From CAIQNR01 sp031972475 (GTDB lineage: Bacteria; Babelota; Babeliae; Babelales; CAIQNR01): a stretch of 64,000 bases of DNA. The stretch spans positions 496,001 to 560,000 of the forward strand of contig DALYEP010000001.1 of the NCBI GenBank assembly GCA_031972475.1, in the 5' to 3' direction. The notes under the pieces were generated by a model. It was not told the DNA's origin, did no database searches, and saw nothing but the letters and a program-made list of their open reading frames with translations. The stretch's first letter is position 1; each line of letters opens with the position of its first letter. Below are positions 56,228 through 64,000 of this stretch, piece by piece. Made by a program: the position numbers and the translations under genes.

Positions 56228-57292
56228 ATGATATATCATATTGCTTTATGGGCAAAAAACTTTGCTCCTTTTTTTAATGTTATACATTATATAAGCTTTC
56301 GCGTTATGGCTTCACTTTTAACATCTCTAAGCTTATCACTCCTACTAGGACCATGGTTTATTAAAATTTCTGAAAAATTTTTTAGATCAAAAGCAAGAGA
56401 ATATACTCCAGAATCCCATAAAATTAAAAATGATATGCCTACAATGGGGGGAATTTTTATTGTTATGACCGTTCTTATTGCAAGTGTATTATGGACGAAC
56501 CTAAAAAATCCACTTATTTGGATTACTCTTTTATGCATGACAATGTTTGCAAGCATAGGCCTTATAGATGATTTAAAAAAAATACATTATAAAAGAGGAA
56601 TTAATTCAAAAACTAAATTTTTACTTCAAGTTTTAGCTGCATTTTTAACATTATTTTTATGGTGGCTCAGCGGAACCGTCACAACAGAAATCTGCCTTCC
56701 TCTTATAAAACAATACGCACCAAACCTTGGATATCTTTTTTTTATATGGGCAGCATTTATTATTGTTGGGTCAAGTAATGCAGTAAATTTAACTGATGGT
56801 CTTGATGGCCTTGCAATTGGATCATTAATTATTAATTTCGGAACATATTCTATAATTACTTATCTTGCAGGACATCAAAAATTGGCAGAGTATCTCAATA
56901 TTCCATTTGCAGCAACATCAGAATTAACCATAATTAGCTCAGCTTTAGTTGGAGCTTCCTTAGGCTTTTTATGGTATAACACATACCCTGCTCAAATTTT
57001 TATGGGAGATGTTGGATCTCTTGGGCTTGGAGCTGTTTTAGGATTAATGGCTCTTATGAGTAAGCAAGAGCTCTTATTACCATTAATAGGAGGTCTGTTT
57101 GTAATAGAAACTTTATCAGTTATCTGCCAAGTTCTATCTCTTCGTTATTTGGGTAGAAGAATGTTTAGAATGGCACCAATTCACCATCATTTTGAACTTA
57201 TAGGATGGCAAGAATCAAAAATAACAATTAGATTTTCTATAATCTCTGTTGTTTTAAGTTTAATTGCCCTTATGACTATTAAGCTTCGTTAA
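56228..57292 (+). CDS. mraY: Phospho-N-acetylmuramoyl-pentapeptide transferase
   Basis: 354 residues, about 10 membrane helices. The conserved blocks are PTMGGIFIV near 75, GLIDDLKK near 113 (catalytic Asp pair), NLTDGLDGLAIG near 188, FMGDVGSLGLGA near 258, and PIHHHFE near 317. It transfers phospho-MurNAc-pentapeptide to undecaprenyl phosphate, making lipid I. Its stop codon region overlaps the end of the convergent permease gene by 33 bases. It is not in a mur/fts operon, unlike most bacteria. Confidence 0.97.
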   Translation: MIYHIALWAKNFAPFFNVIHYISFRVMASLLTSLSLSLLLGPWFIKISEKFFRSKAREYTPESHKIKNDMPTMGGIFIVMTVLIASVLWTNLKNPLIWITLLCMTMFASIGLIDDLKKIHYKRGINSKTKFLLQVLAAFLTLFLWWLSGTVTTEICLPLIKQYAPNLGYLFFIWAAFIIVGSSNAVNLTDGLDGLAIGSLIINFGTYSIITYLAGHQKLAEYLNIPFAATSELTIISSALVGASLGFLWYNTYPAQIFMGDVGSLGLGAVLGLMALMSKQELLLPLIGGLFVIETLSVICQVLSLRYLGRRMFRMAPIHHHFELIGWQESKITIRFSIISVVLSLIALMTIKLR

Positions 57293-58543
57293 TTTAATAA
57301 AAAAATAATTAAATGTTCCTATTGCTAAAATAACTCCAAGAACTATAAGCGGCATAATGTTAGTGTATAAAAAACCTCTAACAGAAAAAAAACATGTTGT
57401 GAAACAAGTTAAAAGACCAAGTAATGCAAGCAAAGAAGGTTGCATTTTCATAAGCCCAAAGACGCTAATAGTATAAGTAATAATACAAGAAAGTGTTGCT
57501 GTATATTGTAAAGGAATTTGCGCTCCTTTTAACCATAAAATATAACAACAACATAATATTCCTTCAGAAATTACACAAACATATGGAATTGAATATCTAT
57601 TTAATTGCCTAAACCATGAAGCTTTTGGAATTGTATTATTTTCTGCCAGAACATATAAATTCCAAGGATTAGTGTATAAAATACCATAAGCCCCTCCCAG
57701 TGCAGCTATACCTATAGTTGTAGAAATAAAGGGAGCAATAACATTAGCATTATTTGGCATAACTTTTGAAAGTAATAATGGGAAAATTTCTACATATCCT
57801 TTTGCCGTACCCAAATCAGTCCCCATGCTCATATAGAAAATTGTTTGATATAAAAAAATAAAAGAAAGAACCAAACAAAAAGAAATGATTATAGCTTTAG
57901 GAATATTTTTTTCAGGTTGATCTACTACACGACTTAATGAACAACTTGCTTCAAACCCTAAAAAGCAAAATAATATTAATGGAAGAGCTACAGGAATGCC
58001 TTCCCAGAGCAAATGGGGCGCTTGAATATTAATAATATTTGCATAATGAAAACCTGAAAATACAACAAATAAAATTGGAAGTATTTTTGCAGAAAGAAAA
58101 AGGTATTGAATCTTGCCACCAGTTTTCACATCTAAAAGATTTAAAATACTAAAAAAAACAATAAGAAAAAAATCAAGAATTATAGTAGGAAAATCATTTA
58201 AAAATGGTATTGTCTTTTGCAAAAAAACAATAAAAACATGAATACTTAAAGAAGCAGATGCAAGTTTCCCAAAAAAATAGCTCCACATGCTAATAAAACT
58301 CCAATAATTACCAAGTGAAGATCCAAAGCCATAAAAACTTCCCGTTGGAGATATTTTAGCAAGACGAGCAAAGCAAAACGAAAGAGGAAGCATCAGTAAA
58401 CCAATACCTAAATATAACAAGCTTCCTAAAGCACCAACTGTTTTAGCGAGCATAGCAGTATTAACAAAAGTACCAGTTCCAAGCATAATATTTGTATTAA
58501 TAAATACTGCTTCTAGTAAAGATAACTTCTTTTGTTTTGACAT
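57260..58543 (-). CDS. APC-family amino-acid permease
   Basis: 427 residues with about 12 hydrophobic helices. The opening KLSLLEAVFINTNIMLGTGTFVNTAML gives the APC substrate-binding GTG motif in helix 1, and LFCFLGFEASCSLSRVVDQPEKNIPKAI is the helix 6 block with the E-x-P/N-I-P pattern. The family imports amino acids or polyamines by proton coupling or exchange. In a host-dependent bacterium it probably imports a host amino acid; the substrate cannot be read from sequence. Its 3' end overlaps mraY. Confidence 0.88.
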   Translation of the reverse strand: MSKQKKLSLLEAVFINTNIMLGTGTFVNTAMLAKTVGALGSLLYLGIGLLMLPLSFCFARLAKISPTGSFYGFGSSLGNYWSFISMWSYFFGKLASASLSIHVFIVFLQKTIPFLNDFPTIILDFFLIVFFSILNLLDVKTGGKIQYLFLSAKILPILFVVFSGFHYANIINIQAPHLLWEGIPVALPLILFCFLGFEASCSLSRVVDQPEKNIPKAIIISFCLVLSFIFLYQTIFYMSMGTDLGTAKGYVEIFPLLLSKVMPNNANVIAPFISTTIGIAALGGAYGILYTNPWNLYVLAENNTIPKASWFRQLNRYSIPYVCVISEGILCCCYILWLKGAQIPLQYTATLSCIITYTISVFGLMKMQPSLLALLGLLTCFTTCFFSVRGFLYTNIMPLIVLGVILAIGTFNYFFIKLTKLNSHKGN

Positions 58544-58602
58544 ATAAAACTTTCATATAAATTTCAAAATAAAAATAAAATTTATTGCGAGTATAATAAT
58601 TT

Positions 58603-59346
58603 TTATTTCTTTAGTAAAAAAAGACCAATAGAACCAGCAACAGCTGCATTTAAACTCTCTGTAGATCCATCCATTGGAATCGTAATAACATAATCACACT
58701 CTTTTATCCATTCTTGAGGCAATCCATGAGCTTCATTACCCACCACTAAAAGAACATTTTTAGTTGGTAAATCTTGAATAGTACATCCTTCTTGAGTCGC
58801 CATTGCACAAAGAGGAAATCTATTTTTATAAGCCACTAATTGACTCCAACTCAATTTAACAATTGTAGTATGAGCAAATGCTCCTGCAGTTGCCTGAATT
58901 ACTTTAGGTGAGTAAGGGTCAACACCTTCAACAATCACAATCAATTTATGACCGCAAGCTGCTGCTGATCTTATAAGAGTCCCCATATTTCCAGGATCAG
59001 TAATATTAGCTAAAACCAATCCTTTAGCATTCAAAGAAATAGAATCACTAATAGTTTCAAAATCAAATATAGCTAAAATTCCAGGAGGCGTTACAGATGG
59101 ACTAATTTTTTTCATAACATGCTCAGGAACAACAATAGGATCACTTTTTTTAAAAATAATACGAGCATCTGTATACAATGGCTCAGTAACATAAAGCTCA
59201 ATCGGTGTTTTTTGTGCTGCAGCAAATCTCTCCAGCACCCTTAAGCCTTCTGCTATATATTGATTATGAAGAAAACGACCCTTTGATGAATGCAAAGAAG
59301 CTACTCTTTTAATTGAATCATTTTGAACAGAACATATTGTTTTCAT
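58603..59346 (-). CDS. TrmH-family (SpoU) RNA 2'-O-methyltransferase
   Basis: 247 residues. N-terminal substrate-binding domain with EGLRVLERFAAAQ near 33-45, then the SPOUT knot: motif 1 LANITDPGNMGTLIRSAAACG near 111-131, motif 2 VVGNEAHGLP near 200-209, and motif 3 IPMDGSTESLNAAVAGSI near 222-239. It methylates ribose 2'-OH in rRNA or tRNA. Whether it is RlmB-like or TrmH-like (which site) cannot be decided, so no symbol is given. It follows a terminator and stands alone. Confidence 0.88.
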   Translation of the reverse strand: MKTICSVQNDSIKRVASLHSSKGRFLHNQYIAEGLRVLERFAAAQKTPIELYVTEPLYTDARIIFKKSDPIVVPEHVMKKISPSVTPPGILAIFDFETISDSISLNAKGLVLANITDPGNMGTLIRSAAACGHKLIVIVEGVDPYSPKVIQATAGAFAHTTIVKLSWSQLVAYKNRFPLCAMATQEGCTIQDLPTKNVLLVVGNEAHGLPQEWIKECDYVITIPMDGSTESLNAAVAGSIGLFLLKK

Positions 59347-59367
59347 AAATATTTATACCCCACTAAA

Positions 59368-59401
59368 AAAGGACCTATAGCTTTTATACTACGGGTCCTT
59401 T
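59368..59401 (-). terminator. Terminator of the 59438-60975 operon
   Basis: Stem aaaggacc (59368-59375) / ggtccttt (59394-59401) with an 18-base partly paired loop. On the minus strand it is followed by a T-run and lies 36 bases after the stop at 59438. Confidence 0.75.
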
Positions 59402-59437
59402 AAATCTTTGTAAATGAGCTTCTATAAGAAAACTTGA

Positions 59438-60244
59438 CTACTCAATCACCCTAATACGAGCAACAGTTGTATATTTTAGATCTTTTTGAATAATAATAGG
59501 ATAGGGACTTTCATCTTGAGTACAAGCTCTTACCCCAGTAATTGTTATAGTTTGATCATCATTTGAAATAACTGAATTAATTGCAGTTGTTGGATTATAA
59601 GAGACATTAGGATTTTTTGCATGAGCCTCTTTTTCTGATTTTATTTTCTTATTCAAGTCATCGATTGTTGGATGAATTTTAGAGCCTTTTGGACCATTAA
59701 TTATAAATGAATCTCCTACTTTAATAGTAACAACTGGAGCATTTTTATTAATTTGCACAGTTAAAGAAGTAAGATCTGGAGTGAATGGACTTTTTGGCAA
59801 AATATTTTCATTTGATCCATTTGATGATGATAATAAAGCAGCATTTGACTGATTACTTTCAGATTTTAATGGCTGTAAAACAGGCGTTGATGAAGTTGTT
59901 GAAGTCGGCATTGAAACTGATTGGGGTGTTAATGATATTGATTGATTTGGTTGAGCAGTAGTTGTTAAATTTAAAGAATTTATTGCTGTAGTAGAAGAAT
60001 TTGTTACAGGCTGCGCAGAAGAAGTAGATACTAATGCTAAAGAAGGTTGAGCTAGAGCAGGTGTAATTACAGAAGATGTAGAAGATCCAGCTACAATAAG
60101 ACTACTTTGTGCAGGGCTTGTAGAATTTAAACCTGATGAAGTATTAGTAATAAGACCAGAAGTATTTAAAGAAGTTGCGCCAAAAAGATTTGGCGCAAAA
60201 ACTACTAAAACAATTAATTTCTTTTTAGAAAAGAGAATATTCAT
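59438..60244 (-). CDS. Secreted Ser/Thr-rich protein
   Basis: Not recognised. 268 residues: signal peptide (KLIVLVVFAPNLFGA), then a low-complexity region (20-145) very rich in Ser, Thr, Asn, Gln and Pro with recurring short phrases such as TSSxxP and TTAQPN. A compact C-terminal part (150-268) follows, with NAPVVTIKVGDSFIINGPKG and VRACTQDESPYPIIIQ, possibly an Ig-like fold. Such stalk-plus-head layouts suit surface proteins. It is downstream of two other exported-protein genes in the same direction. Confidence 0.75.
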   Translation of the reverse strand: MNILFSKKKLIVLVVFAPNLFGATSLNTSGLITNTSSGLNSTSPAQSSLIVAGSSTSSVITPALAQPSLALVSTSSAQPVTNSSTTAINSLNLTTTAQPNQSISLTPQSVSMPTSTTSSTPVLQPLKSESNQSNAALLSSSNGSNENILPKSPFTPDLTSLTVQINKNAPVVTIKVGDSFIINGPKGSKIHPTIDDLNKKIKSEKEAHAKNPNVSYNPTTAINSVISNDDQTITITGVRACTQDESPYPIIIQKDLKYTTVARIRVIE

Positions 60245-60276
60245 AATATTCCTTTATACATAAACTAAAAAATTTC

Positions 60277-60975
60277 TTAATTATTTTCTGTCATTTTTTG
60301 TTTTACAGATTTCTTAAAATCACATTTTGCTTCTTTTTTACAAGATCTTTTTTTTGAATCTTTTTCATGATTTTTTGAATGATTTTTTGAATGATTTTTT
60401 TTATGTTCAACAGTAAATGTATATGCTTGACCATGTTGAGAAATTACCACTTTTCCTGCAGTATGAAATCTAATTTCATGAAAACGCTGATCTCCGGATC
60501 TTACTCTTAATTTTTTAGCTACTGCATTATCTGCAATAGTTATAGTCGCTTCTTCTCTATTTTCAGAAGCTGCTATAAAGAGCTTATCGCCTACACAGAC
60601 TGAACTTTTTACATCATTAAAAGCATCTTTGAGGTTTTGATACGCAACTGTAATAGTTCTTTCTTTTCTAATTTTACCCGATGGCTTCTTAATAGAAATA
60701 GTAGCTGTTCCTACATTAAGAGCTACAACTTCTATATGACCATCATGATTTGTAACATCAATAATATTTGGATGGTTTGATATAACTTGATCGCCTTCAT
60801 TTAAATGAGGAAGTACAACACCTTTACCATGTTGCTGTAAGAATTTTTGACCAATCTTCATAATTTTTGGAATACTTGGACCTTTGGTTGCATAATAAGC
60901 AGCACCCCAAAATGCTTGCATACTTGTTGAAACAATCGCTGCTCCAATTAACAAACTTAAAGATATCTTCTTCAT
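60277..60975 (-). CDS. Secreted protein with Ig-like domain and His/Lys-rich tail
   Basis: Not named. 232 residues from ATG 60975; AAGGAG lies 6 bases before it, while the adjacent ATG at 60978 would be too close. The signal peptide ends MQAFWGAAYY. Residues 55-110 (LNEGDQVISNHPNIIDVTN, VVALNVGTATISIKKPSGK) resemble a bacterial Big2-type Ig-like fold. A second beta-rich unit is at 118-190, then a C-terminal KNHSKNHSKNHEKDSK repeat and two Cys pairs. The basic tail may bind nucleic acid or polysaccharide (inference). Confidence 0.75.
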   Translation of the reverse strand: MKKISLSLLIGAAIVSTSMQAFWGAAYYATKGPSIPKIMKIGQKFLQQHGKGVVLPHLNEGDQVISNHPNIIDVTNHDGHIEVVALNVGTATISIKKPSGKIRKERTITVAYQNLKDAFNDVKSSVCVGDKLFIAASENREEATITIADNAVAKKLRVRSGDQRFHEIRFHTAGKVVISQHGQAYTFTVEHKKNHSKNHSKNHEKDSKKRSCKKEAKCDFKKSVKQKMTENN

Positions 60976-61011
60976 CATCTCTCCTTATAATTAATACAAT
61001 AACAGCCTTAC

Positions 61012-61347
61012 TTAATCTTCTGGTTTAATTGATACATATCTTTTTACTTCCACATTACCATTTTTAGCTTCAAAAACACTAAATACTGCAGGAACATGCT
61101 TTTCGTCTTGTATAGTAAGCGAACACTGCGCATGATTTTCATCTTGCTTGCATTTAAAAGATCGTAAATAGCGCCACCTATTCTGCTCATGAACTTTAAG
61201 ATTTTTAGCATCAACATTGTCAACCTTAAACTTCAGAGTGTCCCCAGGAGAAACAACTTCTATTGGAATGCTTTGTAATTTACGTGCTTGAATTGAAAAT
61301 CCAAATAACAAAGCATACAAATTCACAAAACATACCAATTTCTTCAT
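61012..61347 (-). CDS. Small secreted protein
   Basis: Not recognised. 111 residues from ATG 61347, with GGAGGGG 7 bases upstream. A longer in-frame reading would put that ribosome-binding site inside the coding region and is rejected. Signal peptide LVCFVNLYALLFGFSIQA. The mature part looks like a single beta-sandwich (PIEVVSPGDTLKFKV, RRYLRSFKC-like strand, CSLTIQDE, EVKRYVSIKPED) with two Cys likely to pair. It heads an apparent three-gene run of exported proteins ending at 59438. Confidence 0.72.
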   Translation of the reverse strand: MKKLVCFVNLYALLFGFSIQARKLQSIPIEVVSPGDTLKFKVDNVDAKNLKVHEQNRWRYLRSFKCKQDENHAQCSLTIQDEKHVPAVFSVFEAKNGNVEVKRYVSIKPED

Positions 61348-61430
61348 CGTATCCCCTCCACTAACCACTTATATTGTAAGGATACATAGCAGATCAAAGT
61401 ATTTGCAATAATTTCTACTAGAAAATAATG

Positions 61431-62561
61431 TCAGATTTCATCTTTAAGTATTTTAAGCCTTATATCAGCCATAAAATTAATCATAAAATGAATATTATGA
61501 ATACTTGCAAGCGTATATGCACTTAATTCATGAGCATCAAATAAATGTCTTAGGTATGAAACTGAATAATGAGTGCAAGTGTAACAAGAACAATCTTCTT
61601 CTATCGGCTTATTAAGTACCCTGTAAACACTATTCATTAATTTCAAAGCACCCTTTTTAGTAAATAAAACTCCATGGCGAGCACATTTTGTAGGATAAGA
61701 AGAATCCATAGTATCAATACCTTTTTGCACAAAAGGCATAACAGACTTTAAATCACCTATCCCTAAAAGATGTATCGGTCTTTCATAAGCTAAATAAGGC
61801 AAAAGACCATCAAGCATAGCAAACATTTGTTCATGGTTTTTACCCATAGAACCCCCAATTGCATGCCCATCAAAAGCTCTACTATTTGCAATCTCTGCAC
61901 TTTTTTTACGAAGATCAAAGTCAATGCCGCCATGAATTACAGCATACATCGCTTGATTATTTCTATTTTTTAAATGTTCTTGCAAAGATCGCTCTTCCCA
62001 CCTATGAGTACGTTCAAAAGAATTTAATAATTTTCTTGGACTCGTATTAAAAGGAGGAAGTTCGTCAAGTGGAATAATTATATCTGCTCCTAATTTTTTT
62101 TGCGCTTGAACAGAACTTTCCGGAGTTAACAATATCTCTTTACCATCTCTATATGATCTAAAAAGAACGCCCTCTTCATTAATTTTAAGAACAGAATTAT
62201 TCTCTTTTTTAGCTCCATTACTTTTAAGTTCTGCATCAATCCCACCATACATCAAACTAAAAACTTGAAATCCTCCAGAGTCAGTAATAATAGGTTTTTT
62301 TCTATTTATAAAAGAATGCAATCCTCCTGCCTGAGCAACAAGATCTGCCCCAGGTTGCAACATAAGATGATAGGTATTACAAAACATAAGCTGAACATCA
62401 AGCTTATCTATTAATATACTATCAACCGCCTTAACTGCACCATTCGTACCAACAGGAACAAAATTAGGAGTTTCTATAATACCATGAGGAGTATGTATTC
62501 TACCAACACGAGCTTTAGATTTTTTTGATTTATGAACAATTTCAAACTTAAAATAAGACAT
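61431..62561 (-). CDS. tgt: tRNA-guanine transglycosylase
   Basis: 376 residues. NTYHLMLQPGADL near 62, TDSGGFQVFSL near 93-103 (catalytic Asp), GGSMGKNHEQM near 227, and HLLGIGDLKSVMPFVQKGIDTMDSSYPT, whose second Asp is the nucleophile. The zinc site is CSCYTCTHYSVSYLRHL with a His further on. It exchanges guanine-34 for a queuosine precursor in tRNA. The stop and start are contiguous with the transporter gene upstream. The Cys of the usual T-R-N-A-R-N-G is replaced in PTKCARHG, a minor variation. Confidence 0.96.
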   Translation of the reverse strand: MSYFKFEIVHKSKKSKARVGRIHTPHGIIETPNFVPVGTNGAVKAVDSILIDKLDVQLMFCNTYHLMLQPGADLVAQAGGLHSFINRKKPIITDSGGFQVFSLMYGGIDAELKSNGAKKENNSVLKINEEGVLFRSYRDGKEILLTPESSVQAQKKLGADIIIPLDELPPFNTSPRKLLNSFERTHRWEERSLQEHLKNRNNQAMYAVIHGGIDFDLRKKSAEIANSRAFDGHAIGGSMGKNHEQMFAMLDGLLPYLAYERPIHLLGIGDLKSVMPFVQKGIDTMDSSYPTKCARHGVLFTKKGALKLMNSVYRVLNKPIEEDCSCYTCTHYSVSYLRHLFDAHELSAYTLASIHNIHFMINFMADIRLKILKDEI

Positions 62562-63239
62562 TTAAACCCCTCTACGTTGCTTACAAATTAAACTATGAAG
62601 CGTAATAACAAATGGTACACAAATAAAAATAGAAAGGCATTTAATTGCATAACTAAACCCAATAATAGTCCAAACAGATTCAACAGTGCCATATAATGCT
62701 AAAAAAGAAAAAAGCATTGTATCAAAAAATTGAGATATGCATAAAGAAAGAGTTGTTTTAAGTTTTAAATGCTTTATGCCCCAAATTCTAGTAAAAAAAT
62801 TAAATAAAATGAGATTGAGCGATTTGCTCAAAAAAGCAACCGCTAAAGAAGAAAGCATAATACGAGGCATACCATTAAAAATAGCAAAAAAATGTACATG
62901 AAATATATCATGATTACTAGGCTGAAACCATAATAAAAATTGAGAAACTACAAGAAAAAATAGCGCTCCAAACATACCTAAAGCAATAGCTTTTTTTGCT
63001 TCTTTTTGACCATAATACTCTCTCAGCAATGTTATTCCTATATCCGTTCCTACAGCAAAAACATCAGATGTTATAAGAGAAAGACCAAATATTGTCGCTT
63101 CTTTAAGAACAAAAATATTACCTATTACCCAACAAAGTGAAACAAAACAAAATAATCCGGCACTACCAAATAACAAAGCCCCCAAAGCAAAAATAGAGAC
63201 TGTTATACTTTCTATTATAAATAGTAATTCATTAAACAT
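62562..63239 (-). CDS. yhhQ: Queuosine precursor transporter (YhhQ/VUT family)
   Basis: 225 residues from ATG 63239, with AGAGG 6 bases upstream. About six hydrophobic helices. Family signs are the N-terminal SAGLFCFVSLCWVIGNIFVLKEA-type helix pair (shown here in part), LSLITSDVF and the TDIGITLLREYYGQKEAKKAI stretch near 77-97, and a C-terminal LSQFFDTMLF-like SQFFDTMLFSFL. YhhQ imports preQ0, preQ1 or queuine. Direct adjacency to tgt strongly supports that role and suggests Q salvage without own synthesis, because no que genes are seen. Confidence 0.85.
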   Translation of the reverse strand: MFNELLFIIESITVSIFALGALLFGSAGLFCFVSLCWVIGNIFVLKEATIFGLSLITSDVFAVGTDIGITLLREYYGQKEAKKAIALGMFGALFFLVVSQFLLWFQPSNHDIFHVHFFAIFNGMPRIMLSSLAVAFLSKSLNLILFNFFTRIWGIKHLKLKTTLSLCISQFFDTMLFSFLALYGTVESVWTIIGFSYAIKCLSIFICVPFVITLHSLICKQRRGV

Positions 63240-63413
63240 AAAAACCTCTTTACTACACAAAATAAAATCTATACAAAAATACATTTTTAAAAAAACACTT
63301 CAGGGCAAGCATTTTAACGCATAAACAAAGACTCTTCAATACTACATCTATTATGTAACCGATCCATATCATCACTCATAATAATTAAAAATATCTCATA
63401 TCCATACTAAACA

Positions 63414-63441
63414 TTGACATTAAAGACTTTTATTTTATACA
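63414..63441 (+). promoter_or_regulatory. Candidate sigma-70 promoter of the gene at 63478
   Basis: Exact consensus TTGACA (63414-63419), 16-base spacer, TATACA (63436-63441), 36 bases before the ATG. This is the best promoter-like pair in the window. Confidence 0.5.
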
Positions 63442-63477
63442 ATTTGAAATATATTTAATTTGAAATTAGGATTATTT

Positions 63478-64000
63478 ATGAAAAAAATATATATAATTTT
63501 ATGCATTCTTTCATCACAAATTTATGCATTTAATTTTGAAAGTAGTGCTTATCAAGCCGGAGAATATTTTTTTAAAGGAATTACAAGCTCTATAGACCCA
63601 AATACTTCTTATTATATAGGCAAAAATTTATCTAAAGGGATGATTGAAGAACTGTCAAAGCATTTAAATGACGAAGCAATAAAAAAATTAACTAATCAAA
63701 TGAATAAAGAAATTATAGAAAAATTAATTATTAATAATGCTAAAACTATTGCTATCATAAGTTTTATATCAACTTTAGGATATTTCTCCGCAGCATATGG
63801 AATTCCAACAATTATTAAAGCGATTGAACGTAGGCTAATGAAACCTAAGCTAATAACTGAATCTTCAAAAAAGAATATTTTAGAAAAAGTACAATCAAAA
63901 TTAGTTAAAAATGAAGAATGCCTTCCTGAAATGATTTTTAATCCAGAATTACAACAAAAACTTAATAACCTTATAAAAACAACATCAATGATTCATCATA
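63478..64000 (+). CDS. Start of an exported or membrane AAA ATPase-like protein (ATAD3-like), cut by window edge
   Basis: 174 codons are visible from ATG 63478, preceded by a TAGGA site. Signal-like start (IYIILCILSSQIYAF), a helical part, then a membrane helix near 88-107 (IAIISFISTLGYFSAAYGIP). After it come IKAIERRLMKPKLITESSKK and PEMIFNPELQQKLNNLI. In ATAD3-type AAA ATPases a membrane segment is followed by ARLGKPSLVRETSR and then a block with SPSLExRV just before the Walker A motif. The same order is seen here at low identity. The P-loop should lie just beyond the edge. Functional identity is unproven. Confidence 0.5.
   Translation, partial: MKKIYIILCILSSQIYAFNFESSAYQAGEYFFKGITSSIDPNTSYYIGKNLSKGMIEELSKHLNDEAIKKLTNQMNKEIIEKLIINNAKTIAIISFISTLGYFSAAYGIPTIIKAIERRLMKPKLITESSKKNILEKVQSKLVKNEECLPEMIFNPELQQKLNNLIKTTSMIHH

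Noticed and set aside
60360..60410. Short tandem repeat gattttttgaat as regulatory element
   Set aside because: It encodes the KNHSKNHS repeat of the exported protein and has no independent features.

Overview
The window looks like a piece of the chromosome of a host-dependent Gram-negative bacterium of the Candidatus Dependentiae (TM6) type. This is inference from gene content and style, not a database match. The evidence is a strongly AT-rich sequence, very many short unknown proteins with Met-Lys-Lys signal peptides, a secreted protein built of TLTTASQPN repeats, a eukaryote-like deoxynucleoside kinase, a Chlamydia-type (class Ic) ribonucleotide reductase, a membrane pyrophosphatase, and outer-membrane functions (TamB, BamD, beta-barrels) beside a minimal housekeeping set.

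Layout. 1-2.1 kb: the cut-off start of pheT and a secreted repeat protein interrupted by a 100-N assembly gap. 2.2-5.4 kb: an accessory stretch with a MepB-family gene, a frameshifted small membrane protein, an NlpC/P60 cell-wall hydrolase and the decayed tail of a large serine recombinase that reads into the 3' end of tRNA-Glu, followed by tRNA-Lys. 5.4-17.3 kb: mgtE, rluD, a secreted phospholipase-D-like nuclease, tamB, a pilB/gspE ATPase, bamD, yraN and hisS. 17.4-22.9 kb: a beta-barrel protein and its large secreted partner, three small secreted proteins and an exported peroxiredoxin. 22.9-28.8 kb: galE, secA, pgeF, a J-domain protein and a small secreted gene broken by an in-frame stop. 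28.8-32.3 kb: the division cluster ftsQ-ftsA-ftsZ. 32.5-45.6 kb: secreted proteins, a dNK-type kinase, a second beta-barrel plus partner pair, recD2, a degenerate amidase with a GerMN-like neighbour, hppA, and an exported thioredoxin. 46-49.6 kb: nrdA-nrdB. 49.6-63.3 kb: a shortened ComEC-like protein, murB, trhO, ybeY, valS, mraY, an amino-acid permease, an SpoU methyltransferase, three secreted proteins, tgt and a queuosine-precursor transporter. The window ends inside a gene resembling the start of an ATAD3-like AAA ATPase.

How the genes fit together. Envelope building is represented by murB, mraY, ftsQAZ, secA, tamB and bamD. Nucleotides appear to be salvaged from the host (dNK, PgeF) and reduced by a tyrosine-free ribonucleotide reductase. 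Pyrophosphate is recycled into an ion gradient by a K+-dependent-type HppA. Queuosine is probably salvaged (transporter next to tgt). The rest is a large secreted and outer-membrane repertoire with no recognised function, which is where undescribed host-interaction biology is most likely. Nine factor-independent terminators and several good Shine-Dalgarno sequences support the gene models. No CRISPR array, rRNA or intact transposon was seen.
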